From positions 1 through 64,000 of the forward strand of contig NZ_NSIU01000009.1 in the NCBI RefSeq assembly GCF_002633015.1: DNA of 64,000 bases, in the 5' to 3' direction. This document shows positions 25,338 through 35,034 of the stretch, one piece after another. The notes below the pieces were generated by a model. The model was not told where the DNA came from and made no database searches. It saw only the letters and a list, made by a program, of their open reading frames with translations. The stretch comes from Sulfuricurvum sp. PD_MW2. GTDB taxonomy: Bacteria > Campylobacterota > Campylobacteria > Campylobacterales > Sulfurimonadaceae. Position 1 is the stretch's first letter. The number at the start of each line of letters is the position of its first letter. A program made the position numbers and the translations under genes.

Positions 25338-25907
25338 ATGGCCATCATTTCAATCGCATCTACCAAAGGGGGAGTTGGCAAAACATCTCTCGCCTTTTCT
25401 CTTGCTAAAGATCTGCGTTATCGCTACGCGACCAACGATATGTCGGTCGCACTGAACAAATACAAAAATGCGCGCTATTATCCCAACAAAATTCCCCTCT
25501 ATCCCGATACCGTTTATGATTTTGGAGGATTTGAAAACCCCCATGCCAATGAAATTTTGAAAGAGTCGGATATCATCATTCTGCCAACGACGAATGATCT
25601 CAATTCGATTATGAAGAGTTTGATTTTTATCAAGAACTTTCGGGAAAAGACCATTCTCGTATTTGCCAATATGATCGATTCTCCCACTGATGCGATGATG
25701 ATCCGTGAAAAAATTCATGAACACTTTCCAAACCTTGCTTTTACCTATCTGCGACGGACAAAATTGCTGAAAAATGCGTTAGAGAGCGGTATGAGTGCAA
25801 CGGAACTCTATGTGAGCAGCAACCATACGCAGCATCTTTATAAACAAGCGTATGCGGAATACTCAAAAATTCTCAATCTTTTTACGGGGGAACAAGAAGG
25901 GTTTTAA
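25338..25907 (+). CDS. orphan ParA/MinD-like P-loop ATPase
   Basis: The ParA deviant Walker A motif TKGGVGKTS is at about 8-16. The segment expected to carry the central beta-strands is short: only about 30 residues before VYDFGGFEN, the likely Walker A-prime/switch region, then IIILPTTNDLNS and a C-terminal helix pair. It is 189 residues, shorter than typical ParA. No ParB or MinE gene lies next to it, so it is an orphan; a role in positioning or regulation is possible. I start at ATG 25338 (AGGAAAC upstream) in place of 25284. Confidence 0.82.
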   Translation: MAIISIASTKGGVGKTSLAFSLAKDLRYRYATNDMSVALNKYKNARYYPNKIPLYPDTVYDFGGFENPHANEILKESDIIILPTTNDLNSIMKSLIFIKNFREKTILVFANMIDSPTDAMMIREKIHEHFPNLAFTYLRRTKLLKNALESGMSATELYVSSNHTQHLYKQAYAEYSKILNLFTGEQEGF

Positions 25908-25926
25908 AGCCCTGCTTGTTTTTTCA
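25891..25926 (+). terminator. intrinsic terminator over two convergent stop codons
   Basis: AACAAG-a-AGGGTTTT and AAAGCCCT-g-CTTGTT form a nearly perfect stem, followed by TTTTTT on the plus strand. It contains the overlapping stop codons of the ParA-like gene and ycaO. It would end the ParA transcript and may block read-through in both directions. Confidence 0.75.
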
Positions 25927-27523
25927 CCTCAAGCCGATCGTACATCTCCAACATATTTCGATAATCTTGATGTAATGCACTAGTGACCAGATACTCTTCA
26001 CCGTTGAGAATGTTCACCGCTTTTGCAACCCGCTCTTTTCCGTACAAATCACACAAAGCTTGGGTGTAATCTTCCAGCTCTAATCCCAATTCTTCCATGC
26101 GTACCAATTCGGCGATCAGGTTTCCTAATGGTTTGTTCCCAAATTCGAGATAACTCACCGCTTCATCGAAATTTTCCATAGAGAGATGAAGCTGCGCTTT
26201 GAGTTCACCGATCGTGAAATTCTCCTCAAATATGACCCCGATAAATTTCTCAACATTGAGATGATCTTCGAGCGCTTCGATCTCATCCAGCACCGTTTCC
26301 GGATCATACTGATCAAAATTCAAAATGATCTCCCGATAAAATTTCCCACGATTTCGGTTGTTGTAGATTAAATCATCGATCGGATACACTTCAGAAACAC
26401 CGGGAACGACAATCTGACACGAATAAAATCCCAAATACTCATAATCACGAATATAGAGTTCACGCCCCATCGATTCAAAAATCGACGTTAGATAATTAAA
26501 CTCATCATCCGTAGTCTCACCGGTGTATTGCCATGGTACAAGTTCAAAACTCTTTTTGGCACTCAAAAACTGAATCCCCATTTTGCCGTTGGAGTCGATA
26601 AAGTGCGATTCGAGATTGAAACTCTCGGAGACAAGCGACATGTCGAATGTCGGAACCTCAAAACTCTCCAGCGCATTCAAATCACGTCCCTGCATTAGCT
26701 CCGTCATCGTACGTTCCAATGAAACTTCAAGGATCGGATGGGCACCGAAAGAGACAAAAAGGGTCGCATTGGCAGGATTGATAAACGAGATTGCCGTAAC
26801 AGGAAATTTGCCTCCAAGCGAGGCATCCAAAACATTTACGACATACCCTAATTCTCGAAGCTTGGTCAAATCACCGTAAAGACGCTCAAACTGCGAGAGA
26901 AACTCATCGTCATAAGCCGGCAAAGCATAACCGTTTTTGATGATCTCAATCTTTGCATACCGTTCCAAAATTTCACTCATGGACTGCACTTGTGCTTCTT
27001 TAGGGGTATTTCCGGTTGCCAAACCGTTACTGACATAGAGATTGCTCAAAATATTGATCGGAAAATAAACCACTTCCCCACTCATTAGCTTTTTAAAAGG
27101 TAATGCAACGATTTTATCTTCGATATCGCTGTTAAAATCGATCAGTTCATCCATACTCAGCTCGCCAGATGGATCATAAATATTGATCAATTCGGGACTC
27201 AGATATCCACCCTCAAAATCAAATTCCACCTCATCAGGATAATATTTGCGCGCAGGCAAATGAAAATCGATAAAAAAATTATTCGTTTGAAGCCGCTCGA
27301 TATATTCACCTAATGCACTTGCCGTTGATGCTTCTGAATAGACCCCTTTTCCGTTGGAGTAAATATGTCTTGGTGCTTCTGCAGAAGCAAGATTCACCGA
27401 AAAACAGTGATTTAATGGATGTTTCTCATGTGAATAGGTGACATTGCATCCCATCTCTTGAAGTATCGCTTGCATGCGATTTATCGAAACTTCTACAGGG
27501 GCATTTTTGGAGGTTAAGTTCAT
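25904..27523 (-). CDS. ycaO: YcaO family protein
   Basis: ATP-dependent YcaO-domain protein, close to the E. coli type that helps RimO methylthiolate ribosomal protein S12. The ATP-binding segments are visible as SNGKGVYSEASTASALGEYIERL (about 55-78), QVQSMSEILERYAKIEI (about 180-196) and the later RTMTELMQGRDLNALE. The C-terminal 170 residues form the helical domain seen in the long YcaO forms (539 residues here). No azole-peptide or bottromycin biosynthetic neighbours are present, so a housekeeping role is more likely than natural product synthesis. Confidence 0.9.
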   Translation of the reverse strand: MNLTSKNAPVEVSINRMQAILQEMGCNVTYSHEKHPLNHCFSVNLASAEAPRHIYSNGKGVYSEASTASALGEYIERLQTNNFFIDFHLPARKYYPDEVEFDFEGGYLSPELINIYDPSGELSMDELIDFNSDIEDKIVALPFKKLMSGEVVYFPINILSNLYVSNGLATGNTPKEAQVQSMSEILERYAKIEIIKNGYALPAYDDEFLSQFERLYGDLTKLRELGYVVNVLDASLGGKFPVTAISFINPANATLFVSFGAHPILEVSLERTMTELMQGRDLNALESFEVPTFDMSLVSESFNLESHFIDSNGKMGIQFLSAKKSFELVPWQYTGETTDDEFNYLTSIFESMGRELYIRDYEYLGFYSCQIVVPGVSEVYPIDDLIYNNRNRGKFYREIILNFDQYDPETVLDEIEALEDHLNVEKFIGVIFEENFTIGELKAQLHLSMENFDEAVSYLEFGNKPLGNLIAELVRMEELGLELEDYTQALCDLYGKERVAKAVNILNGEEYLVTSALHQDYRNMLEMYDRLEVKKQAGL

Positions 27524-27593
27524 ATCGGTTCACTTTAAATAAATTGTCAGGAAGTATAGCCAAAAGAGTTTACGAGTTATTGTCGTATTTACG

Positions 27594-27610
27594 TTAGGAT
27601 ATCATCCTAA
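27594..27610. promoter_or_regulatory. inverted repeat between ycaO and the PLDc_N gene
   Basis: TTAGGAT-ATC-ATCCTAA ends 18 nt before the ATG of the SHOCT protein gene, in the divergent intergenic region. It may be an operator close to the transcription start. Confidence 0.5.
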
Positions 27611-27628
27611 ATTATTCAGAGGCTAATT

Positions 27629-27961
27629 ATGATGGATCTGTTTGTTGGATTAAATCTGTTTTTACTGTTTATTATCATCGGATTGTTCGCGATATGGATA
27701 TGGGCTTTGATCGATATACTCACCTCAAAATTCAACGAAGACCTGATGCAGATCGTATGGCTGCTCGTGGTCTTCTTTTTGCCATTTATCGGGGTATTAC
27801 TCTATTTACTGATCGGTCGAACGATGAAACGACAATCTCCAAATGAATCGAATCCGAGTGACAAATACGATCACCTTACCAAGCTCAAATCATTGCTCGA
27901 TGAGGGGATTTTAACCACCGAAGAGTATGAAGCGGAAAAAGAGAAAATTCTAAAGCACTAA
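27629..27961 (+). CDS. PLDc_N plus SHOCT domain protein
   Basis: A 110-residue membrane protein. Two helices (residues 5-30 and 45-66, LIDILTSKFNE between them) are the PLDc_N (phospholipase D nuclease N-terminal) type, and the tail YDHLTKLKSLLDEGILTTEEYEAEKEKIL is a SHOCT domain. Such small proteins occur as membrane-bound accessory proteins of unknown role. CAGAGG lies before the ATG. Confidence 0.85.
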   Translation: MMDLFVGLNLFLLFIIIGLFAIWIWALIDILTSKFNEDLMQIVWLLVVFFLPFIGVLLYLLIGRTMKRQSPNESNPSDKYDHLTKLKSLLDEGILTTEEYEAEKEKILKH

Positions 27962-28067
27962 AAAATTCTTAATTAAATATTCATATTCCATACATATAAT
28001 ATTTTATTATATATAGTTAATAATTGATGCTCTATGATTAAGGCATTACATGTCAAAGGAGTCAATT

Positions 28068-28553
28068 ATGTTACGCAAACTCTCACTATTGATATTGTCT
28101 GGACTTCTTAGTTCCGCAATTCTTTGCGCGGTCGATTACGATGGTGAAAAAAGTATGTTGGTTGAAGCCCCCTATAATATGTGCGTTATACCACCACAAA
28201 TAAGCGAAGCACAAGCACAGGGGATAAACGTTGTCAATACAAAAAAAGCAAAAGTTCTGTATGAGCAAAATGCTGTTTTTTTTGATGCACGTGAAAAGCG
28301 ACACTATGCAAAAGAACGTATCAAGGGTGCATACCCCGTCTATTTTGATGTTTCTAAAGCAGAGTACATTGTAATCCAGTTACCTCAAGACAAAAAACAA
28401 CCTCTCGTTTTTTACTGCTACGGTGAATCATGCGCCAATTCGTATGAAGCCGCTTTGGCAGTACGAAAGCTCGGATATACAAACGTTAATTGGCTTCTTA
28501 ACGGGTTCGGCGAATGGAAAGCAAGCAGGTACCCGCTCCAATCTCAGTTTTAA
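28068..28553 (+). CDS. rhodanese-domain protein, exported
   Basis: A signal peptide (LSLLILSGLLSSAILCA) leads a periplasmic rhodanese-type domain. The active-site loop is FYCYGESCANS, with Cys in the position of the persulfide-forming residue. FFDAREKRHYAKERIKGAYP is the typical N-terminal strand-helix of rhodaneses. I use ATG 28068 because AAAGGAG precedes it at proper spacing; the track's 28050 ATG is upstream of this site. It might transfer sulfur in the periplasm, which suits a sulfur oxidiser, but the acceptor is unknown. Length 161. Confidence 0.9.
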   Translation: MLRKLSLLILSGLLSSAILCAVDYDGEKSMLVEAPYNMCVIPPQISEAQAQGINVVNTKKAKVLYEQNAVFFDAREKRHYAKERIKGAYPVYFDVSKAEYIVIQLPQDKKQPLVFYCYGESCANSYEAALAVRKLGYTNVNWLLNGFGEWKASRYPLQSQF

Positions 28554-28604
28554 TTGGATTCACCCAAAGGGTTATTCACTCGCCTTCGCGGGAATGACGA
28601 GTCG
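28554..28604. repeat. short dispersed-repeat-like sequence
   Basis: The gap between the rhodanese and ppsA stops reads, on the minus strand, GTCATTCCCGCGAAGGCG followed by GTGAATAACCC, which resembles the widespread CATTCCCGCG(A)AGGCGGGAAT repeat of many bacterial genomes. The two halves form an imperfect hairpin that could also end both convergent transcripts. Confidence 0.45.
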
Positions 28605-31001
28605 CTACTTCTTAGCCTCAAACGCGCTCACTACCTGCCGCATTTTCAGGAGCGAATCGGGATTGAGAGAGATCGAATCGATCCCCTCTTCTACCAAAAA
28701 TCGGGTAATCTCCGGATAATCCGAAGGTGCCTGACCGCAGATACCGATGTATTTTCCTCGCTCTTTGCACGCGCGTATCGCCATCGAGAGCATCCGTTTC
28801 ACCGCTTCATTGCGCTCATCAAAGACGGAAGCGACCAGAGTACTGTCCCGATCAACCCCGAGGGTAAGCTGGGTCAGATCGTTGGAGCCGATACTGTAAC
28901 CGTCAAATATCTCTAAAAACTGATCGGCGAGAATAACATTCGAGGGGATTTCGCACATCGCGTATATTTCCAGAGCGTTCTGTCCCTGAACCAATCCCGC
29001 TTCATTCATCACCGCAATCGCTTTACGTCCCTCTTCGGGTGTACGGACAAAGGGGAGCATCACTTTGACATTTGTGAGTCCCATCTCATCACGCACACGC
29101 TTCAGTGCTTCACACTCCCATTCAAATGCTTCACGGTATTGTGCGGAATAATAGCGGCTTGCTCCGCGAAACCCGATCATGGGATTTTCCTCATCAGACT
29201 CATACGCTGCGCCGCCCACCATATGTTTATACTCATTGGATTTAAAATCACTCGTTCGAACGATGACCGGACGAGGATAGAATGCGGCAGCAATCATCCC
29301 TACCCCCTCGGCAATTTTATCGATAAAAAACATTTTTGGATCTTTATACCCCCTCATGGCTGAGCGGACCGACTTGACATCAGAGATTTTTTTACCGTGA
29401 GAAAGTTCTACCAATGCCATAGGATGCGCTTTGACCGTGTTGGTGACGATAAACTCCATCCGTGCCAATCCTACTCCGTCATTAGGGAGTTTTGAAACGT
29501 TGAACGCGCTATCCGGATTGCCGACATTCATGTAGAGTTTTGTTTGCGTAGGGGCAAAATTCCCCACATCGATTTGATGTATTTCATGAGAAATAATCCC
29601 CTCATATACCCGTCCGATCTCTCCTTCCGCACAGCTCACACTCACCGCATCCTCTTCATGCAGGACTTCGGTCGCATTAAATGTACCGACGATAGCAGGA
29701 ACACCGATCTCACGTGCTACGATAGCGGCATGACACGTTCTGCCTCCTCGATTGGTGATCACGGCTGAAGCTTTTTTCATGATCGGTTCCCAATCAGGGT
29801 CGGTGATGTCCGCGACCAAAACATCCCCCGCATTGAAACGTTCTCCCTCGGCAGGAGAGTGGATAATTTTGACACGGCCTGAACCGATTTTCTCGCCGAT
29901 TGCCTTACCGCTAAGCAATACTTTGGCGCTCACATCCGATGTAAAACGGTACTGCTCCAATATCGTATTGCTAAGTTTTCGACTTTGTACCGTCTCAGGA
30001 CGTGCTTGAACGATAAAAAGCTCCCCGCTTAAACCGTCTTTCGCCCATTCGATGTCCATCGGACGGTATTCCCCCGCAATCGCAGTGTAATGCTCTTCGA
30101 TAAGCAGAGCATATCGAGCAAGTGTCGCAACCTCTTCGTCAGTAATCGAAAATGTCTCTTGAAGTTCTTTGGGTGTGGATAGGTTCATCGTATGATGGCG
30201 TTCATCGTAGGTCATCGTAAGGGCTTTGGAGCCGAGTTGACGTTTAAGAATCGAGATTTTCCCCTCGCGAAGGGTCGGTTTAAAGACGTAAAATTCATCA
30301 GGGTTGACCCGACCACCCACAATATTCTCGCCAAGTCCCCAAATTGAGTTGATGAGGATGAGATTTTCCGAACCGTTTTCGGTATCGATGGTAAACATGA
30401 CACCGCTGCTTGCTTGGTCACTGCGCACCATTTTTTGTACCCCGACGGAGAGGAAAACAGCAAAATGATCGTATCCCCTGCTATGACGATAACTTATTGC
30501 ACGGTCGGTAAAGAGAGAAGCAAAACAGCGCTTGACATGCTCAAGCAACATCGTCTCGCCCCGTACATTGAGATAGCTCTCCTGCTGACCCGCGAAACTC
30601 GCATCGGGCAAATCTTCTGCCGTTGCGGAAGAGCGCACCGCGACATCGACGGAGAGCGTTGCGTACTCTTCTTCCATTCTGCGATATCCAAGAACAATCT
30701 CATTTGTGAGGAGTTCTGGCATCTCACCGCTTAGCATGAGGGTGCGAATCTGCTCACCACATCGATTGAGCGCTTCAATATCGGTGAGATCGACCCCTTC
30801 CAATGCGAAACGTATCGGAGACTCGAACCGATTGTGCTCTATAAATGCACGATACCCCTCTGCCGTAACGGCAAATCCACTAGGAACATTGACCCCAAGC
30901 GATTTAAGCGAGCTTATCATTTCGCCAAGTGAAGCGTTCTTTCCCCCGACCAAAGGGATATCTTCTAATCTCAACGAATCCAGAGTGCGAATATAGTTCA
31001 T
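28605..31001 (-). CDS. ppsA: phosphoenolpyruvate synthase
   Basis: Makes PEP from pyruvate and ATP, giving AMP and phosphate; a gluconeogenic enzyme in autotrophs with the reverse TCA cycle. The N-terminal ATP-grasp domain contains [11 protein letters not shown] and [21 protein letters not shown]. The phosphohistidine motif [21 protein letters not shown] is in the middle. The C-terminal PEP/pyruvate domain ends with [12 protein letters not shown], containing the catalytic Cys. Length is 798 residues. GGGGGAGAGG lies before the ATG. Confidence 0.97.
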   Translation of the reverse strand: MNYIRTLDSLRLEDIPLVGGKNASLGEMISSLKSLGVNVPSGFAVTAEGYRAFIEHNRFESPIRFALEGVDLTDIEALNRCGEQIRTLMLSGEMPELLTNEIVLGYRRMEEEYATLSVDVAVRSSATAEDLPDASFAGQQESYLNVRGETMLLEHVKRCFASLFTDRAISYRHSRGYDHFAVFLSVGVQKMVRSDQASSGVMFTIDTENGSENLILINSIWGLGENIVGGRVNPDEFYVFKPTLREGKISILKRQLGSKALTMTYDERHHTMNLSTPKELQETFSITDEEVATLARYALLIEEHYTAIAGEYRPMDIEWAKDGLSGELFIVQARPETVQSRKLSNTILEQYRFTSDVSAKVLLSGKAIGEKIGSGRVKIIHSPAEGERFNAGDVLVADITDPDWEPIMKKASAVITNRGGRTCHAAIVAREIGVPAIVGTFNATEVLHEEDAVSVSCAEGEIGRVYEGIISHEIHQIDVGNFAPTQTKLYMNVGNPDSAFNVSKLPNDGVGLARMEFIVTNTVKAHPMALVELSHGKKISDVKSVRSAMRGYKDPKMFFIDKIAEGVGMIAAAFYPRPVIVRTSDFKSNEYKHMVGGAAYESDEENPMIGFRGASRYYSAQYREAFEWECEALKRVRDEMGLTNVKVMLPFVRTPEEGRKAIAVMNEAGLVQGQNALEIYAMCEIPSNVILADQFLEIFDGYSIGSNDLTQLTLGVDRDSTLVASVFDERNEAVKRMLSMAIRACKERGKYIGICGQAPSDYPEITRFLVEEGIDSISLNPDSLLKMRQVVSAFEAKK

Positions 31002-31022
31002 AATCCTCTCCCCCTATTCTTT

Positions 31023-31058
31023 TGTATAGCATACCATAGATATTCATACGTATGAATA
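31023..31058 (-). promoter_or_regulatory. ppsA promoter with perfect 18-bp palindrome
   Basis: TATTCATACGTATGAATA (31041-31058) is perfectly symmetric. On the minus strand a -10-like TATACA lies at 31023-31028, so the palindrome centre falls on the expected -35. It is a strong candidate operator for a repressor or activator of ppsA. Confidence 0.65.
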
Positions 31059-31092
31059 AGGGAGAAAAGTGTTGAATTTATCCACTTAATCC

Positions 31093-31623
31093 TTATGCAG
31101 TCGCAAGTGTTGTTGAGCTGCTTGCAGCATTATCCGTGCTGTATGCCGCCATTACCCGCGCCAAAAGTGCCATCTGTATTTTTGACAACGAAGACTCTTC
31201 TGAAGCGCTTTGTGTCGTGTCGGTTGTCGCCGATTGCGCCGTAGTATCCAAGACTTCCGGTTTTGGACGGTGATGTCCGCCATGTGCATGTTTGCTTTTT
31301 GATTGTTGAAGCGCTTTCATCAACTCATCCGCACTGATTGAACCATCACTGTTATTATCGATACTTCCAAATACAGTGTTTGCATCGTTGTACGTTTTAC
31401 CGGTCTTTTCTGACAAAGCTTGTGCCGCTTGTGAAAACTCTGATTTATCAATCGTACCGCTTTTATCGCTGTCGAGTGAAGAGAGCAACATATCTGTCGC
31501 TTGCTGTAACATCGATGTATAGTCAGTCGATGCACTTTGGCTTGCACCGCTTTGATCTTGGACACTGCCTTTGCCGTAAGATTGATTAGCAGCTGCCCAC
31601 GCAGTTCCGCCGTTAATCGTCAT
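31093..31623 (-). CDS. EF-hand protein
   Basis: Two canonical calcium-binding loops are present: DSDKSGTIDKSE and DNNSDGSISADE, each with Asp/Asn/Ser ligands at positions 1, 3, 5 and Glu at 12. The N terminus (Ser/Gln-rich) and C terminus (His- and Ser-rich, SKHAHGGHHRPKP) look disordered. There is no signal peptide. AGGAGATACC precedes the ATG. Function is unknown; calcium signalling or a structural role is possible. Confidence 0.9.
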   Translation of the reverse strand: MTINGGTAWAAANQSYGKGSVQDQSGASQSASTDYTSMLQQATDMLLSSLDSDKSGTIDKSEFSQAAQALSEKTGKTYNDANTVFGSIDNNSDGSISADELMKALQQSKSKHAHGGHHRPKPEVLDTTAQSATTDTTQSASEESSLSKIQMALLARVMAAYSTDNAASSSTTLATA

Positions 31624-31793
31624 GGTATCTCCTCAAAATAAAATACATATGAAAATAAAACCTTACAAGATCCGTCTTACGGCTTTTGTGCTTCGAATAT
31701 GTTACGTTGTACAAGCAAAAATCGTACCGTAGAATCTTCCAATAAGCTTCTAAGCGTTACCATACGCTATTCAAACTTTGATCGGAAAACGCT

Positions 31794-33296
31794 ATGCGCC
31801 CTATTCTCCTCACCACCCTAAACGCCCGCTATGCCCACACGGCTTTGGGACTTCGGTATCTCTATGCCAACATGGGTGAATTACAAGTGATGACGAAGAT
31901 CGTCGAATTTACGATGAACGAACAAATCCAAAGCATTGCCGAAGAGTTGCTCAAACACTCCCCTCGCATCATCGGGATCGGTGTCTATATTTGGAACGCA
32001 TCGCAATGCTCCGAACTGATCCAGACACTCAAAAAAGTCTCACCCGATACCATCATCATCCTCGGAGGTCCTGAAGCGGGACATCTGCCGCACCGAGTCG
32101 ATCTGAGCCACGCCGATTACATCATCAGCGGAGAGGGAGAAGTTGCATTTTATGAGCTCTGCCGTAACATCCTCTCCGACACGTTCCCCTCAGAGCGTTT
32201 TATCAAAGCTCCCCTTCCTGATCTCAAAGCGATCTCTCTTCCTTACAGCGCTTACAACGATGAAGACGTTGCACATCGCTATATCTACGTCGAAGCCTCA
32301 CGGGGCTGCCCTTTCGAGTGTGAGTTCTGTCTCTCCTCTATCGATGAAAAAGTACGCAATTTCCCCCTCGATCAGCTCCTCGAAGAGTTTGAAACCCTTT
32401 GGCAGCGGGGTGCTCGAAGCTTCAAATTTATCGACCGTACCTTCAACCTCAACATGACGTTCGCTAACCGTATACTCGATTTTTTCCTCTCCAAAGAGCC
32501 TCCTTACTTTGCTCATTTCGAAGTAATCCCCGATCACTTCCCCGACGTGCTCAAAGAGAAAATAAAACTTTTCCCCGCCGGATCGCTCCAACTGGAGATC
32601 GGTATCCAAACAATCGATCCCATCATCGCCAAAGGGATCAATCGACCGCTAAAACTTGAAAAGATTGTCGAAAATCTCCGTTTCTTGGAAAACGAAACCC
32701 ATGCACACATGCACCTCGATCTGATCGTCGGACTGCCGGGTGAGAGTATTGAGGGGTTCGGTCGCAACCTCGATACCCTCGTATCGCTCACCCACAGCGA
32801 AATACAGATCGGTATTCTCAAAAACCTCTCCGGTACGACACTCTCCCGTCACGATCAGGTTCACGGCATGGTGTATAGCGATATTCCCCCCTACGATATT
32901 TTGCAAAACAATCTCCTCAGCTTCGAGCAAATCCAAAAAATGAAACGCTTCGCACGCTTTTGGGATATTTTTTACAATAGCGGAAGCTTCACGAAAACCG
33001 TACCGTTGATATGGAAAAATGGAAGTGTTTTTGAGGGATTCTATGCCTTTAGTGAGTGGATCTATACTCAAACCCTCTCAACGTGGAAAATTTCACTGGA
33101 GCGTCAAATTGCACTGATTCATGCTTATTTATGTTTGTACCATGACAAAGAGCATGTTGAAGCGGCATTAATCAATGATTTATCCTCACGACCGGAGAAA
33201 ACGATACCGTTTTTTCTACGCCAATCAACCCAAGAAAAACAAATAAAAGAAGCTAAAACAGTAATACCAAAGCGGCAAGCAAAAAGATTGGATTAA
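31794..33296 (+). CDS. B12-binding-domain radical SAM protein with DUF4080
   Basis: An N-terminal cobalamin-binding-like Rossmann domain (about 1-140, IIGIGVYIWNASQCSELI and IIILGGPEAG; the usual D-x-H-x2-G His is not visible), then a radical SAM domain with C-x3-C-x2-C as CPFECEFC at about 170-177, and a C-terminal DUF4080 domain. Length is 500 residues. The substrate is unknown. Two hairpins lie between it and the porin gene. AUG at 31794 is preceded by GGAAAA only, so the start is moderately sure. Confidence 0.88.
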   Translation: MRPILLTTLNARYAHTALGLRYLYANMGELQVMTKIVEFTMNEQIQSIAEELLKHSPRIIGIGVYIWNASQCSELIQTLKKVSPDTIIILGGPEAGHLPHRVDLSHADYIISGEGEVAFYELCRNILSDTFPSERFIKAPLPDLKAISLPYSAYNDEDVAHRYIYVEASRGCPFECEFCLSSIDEKVRNFPLDQLLEEFETLWQRGARSFKFIDRTFNLNMTFANRILDFFLSKEPPYFAHFEVIPDHFPDVLKEKIKLFPAGSLQLEIGIQTIDPIIAKGINRPLKLEKIVENLRFLENETHAHMHLDLIVGLPGESIEGFGRNLDTLVSLTHSEIQIGILKNLSGTTLSRHDQVHGMVYSDIPPYDILQNNLLSFEQIQKMKRFARFWDIFYNSGSFTKTVPLIWKNGSVFEGFYAFSEWIYTQTLSTWKISLERQIALIHAYLCLYHDKEHVEAALINDLSSRPEKTIPFFLRQSTQEKQIKEAKTVIPKRQAKRLD

Positions 33297-33302
33297 AAGA
33301 GT

Positions 33303-33327
33303 GCCTGAGGGTGACGAATCCTCAGGC
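33303..33327. terminator. terminator-like hairpin after radical SAM gene
   Basis: GCCTGAGG and CCTCAGGC flank a nine-base loop, seven bases past the stop. No long T-run follows. Confidence 0.55.
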
Positions 33328-33380
33328 GGTAAATATATGTGACGAGCATATACTCGAAAAGCTTAACATAAGAAGAATGT

Positions 33381-33396
33381 AGGGCCCGAAGGCCCT
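33381..33396 (-). terminator. porin hairpin with UUCG loop
   Basis: AGGGCC-TTCG-GGCCCT on the minus strand, 33 nt after the porin stop. UUCG tetraloops are very stable; the lack of a T-run leaves open whether it ends or protects the porin mRNA. Confidence 0.6.
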
Positions 33397-33428
33397 GAAA
33401 GAGAGAAATTACTTGTCCCCGATGGGTA

Positions 33429-34742
33429 TTAGAATTTCAATGAAGCGATAAGACGGAAAGTATCCGTTGTTTTGTCAGATGTATCATTTGCTTTTACATC
33501 TTTGTCAAATTGAGTATAGATCGCAGTCAAATCAACCGGCCCAACTTTCGTTGCAGCGACAACGTCCCATGCTTTGAAATCAGTGTTGACAGAAGCTGCG
33601 CCTTGAACTGCACCAGCAGTACCTTCATTGTTACCAACTTCAGCTGCACAATAGCTTGTTGAAAGGGTTACACCCGGAACCATTTTAGTTGAAGCTCCAA
33701 CTTTCCATGCTTTTGTATCCGGAGCGGCTACGATTTCACCATCCATATAGATGCTTCCAAGACCTGTGTAAAGGCTCGTTTTGTCACCCGTTGCAACGTT
33801 TGCAAATCCGAGAGTACCGGTACTTACTTTTGAGTATGCAGCATAAAGATTTACACCCGCAACATCAACAGCACCTTTAACCGCAACTACAGTTGAATCT
33901 CTGTGACTTGTAGCAGCAGCGCCAAGAGTTGTAATAGCTGAATCTGTATTCATTCCAGCAAATTGTACACCTAAATCAACCATACCGGCAACTTTAGTAT
34001 CCGCTTGCAACCAATACGCATCTGCGATATCAGGTACATTGTAATACCATGCTTGCAATGTTGTATTTGGAACCGATTTGTTGATCGCTGCAGCTGCATA
34101 CGCACCGCTTACGCCAAAATTATGGAAATCCCCACCATACGCTACGGTTGTACCACGACCAGCAGTTGGTTGAAGTAAACCTACACCATTGTGTTTACCA
34201 ACCCATGCCGCTGCCAAAATTGTGTCACCGACATACGCGTGTGCAACTGCGGCTTCGAACGTGTTATCAACAACGTTCCAGTTTTCAGAAAAACACAACG
34301 GAGTGTTCAACGCCATACGACCCGCTGCAACGTCAAACTCTTTCGTTGCGTATTTGATGTTTGCAACTTCCATCCATGATTGATCGTTCAATGCATTTGC
34401 TGCTGAAGTTCCATCATTGTTATATTTAGCTGCCGGGATAGCACCAACAAGATTGTTTTCCAATCCCAACGTTGAGATTGCTGTCATTTTAACGTTCAAG
34501 CTAATGTTTTGAACCAAATCTGCTGAACCGCCAACACTCAATTTTGCTAATGCACTCGAGTTGTTTGTTTTGTCAAAAAAATCTTTTGCTGCGTCAGCTG
34601 CTGGTACTGCTGTTGCACCACCACTATATTCACTTGTTTGGTACCAAAGTTTTGCTTCACCGTTTACTTTAATGTTATCAACCGCAAATGCGCTTGTTCC
34701 AAGAGCCATTACAGCTACAAGACTAAGTTTTCCTAATTTCAT
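33429..34742 (-). CDS. major outer membrane porin (MOMP-like)
   Basis: Signal peptide (KLSLVAVMALGTSAFAVD) then a 415-residue beta-barrel pattern of alternating residues and Gly/Asn turns, ending in FRLIASLKF with the C-terminal Phe that outer-membrane insertion needs. The beginning INVNGEAKLWYQTS-like (VNGEAKLWYQT) fits the Campylobacter MOMP/OprD-like porins. Its strong AAGGAGAA site and codon use suggest high expression. An ATGTGAT motif lies upstream, also seen in front of the FccB-like gene. Confidence 0.9.
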   Translation of the reverse strand: MKLGKLSLVAVMALGTSAFAVDNIKVNGEAKLWYQTSEYSGGATAVPAADAAKDFFDKTNNSSALAKLSVGGSADLVQNISLNVKMTAISTLGLENNLVGAIPAAKYNNDGTSAANALNDQSWMEVANIKYATKEFDVAAGRMALNTPLCFSENWNVVDNTFEAAVAHAYVGDTILAAAWVGKHNGVGLLQPTAGRGTTVAYGGDFHNFGVSGAYAAAAINKSVPNTTLQAWYYNVPDIADAYWLQADTKVAGMVDLGVQFAGMNTDSAITTLGAAATSHRDSTVVAVKGAVDVAGVNLYAAYSKVSTGTLGFANVATGDKTSLYTGLGSIYMDGEIVAAPDTKAWKVGASTKMVPGVTLSTSYCAAEVGNNEGTAGAVQGAASVNTDFKAWDVVAATKVGPVDLTAIYTQFDKDVKANDTSDKTTDTFRLIASLKF

Positions 34743-35034
34743 TCATTCTCCTTCAAGAAACCGTTCGAGATAAGATTTAATTATTTCGAATCATGCAGTA
34801 ATCATAACTATTAATTCTTAATCATTTCTTTATATTTATTTATTTTTGTAATATAAATACAATTTTGTAAATTCATTAGATAAAAATGTGATGAATGATT
34901 ATTCAGTTCTATTTTTATGGCTTTTTACAGTCAGCAGGATTATATTTTTTTATAAATATGTTTGATTTTTTTTTGTTATCGGAGTATTGATTTATAATCG
35001 GAATAGTACTCCGATTATAAAATGAAGAAGTAAA
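34743..35034. other. 292-nt AT-rich porin promoter region
   Basis: This gap contains the porin promoter and leader on the minus strand, one ATGTGAT motif (34886-34892) and a 11-bp-stem hairpin just downstream of the cytochrome gene. I find no ORF in it. No -10 can be chosen with confidence because several TATA-like stretches occur. Confidence 0.5.
34992..35020. terminator. 11-bp-stem hairpin after the cytochrome gene
   Basis: TTATAATCGGA and TCCGATTATAA enclose a seven-base loop, 14 nt beyond the cytochrome stop. GGAGTA (34981-34986) can also pair with TACTCC (35007-35012), giving an alternative, mutually exclusive fold. Confidence 0.6.

Noticed and set aside
28050-28067. Longer start of the rhodanese gene at 28050
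   Set aside because: The Shine-Dalgarno AAAGGAG lies downstream of that ATG and fits ATG 28068.
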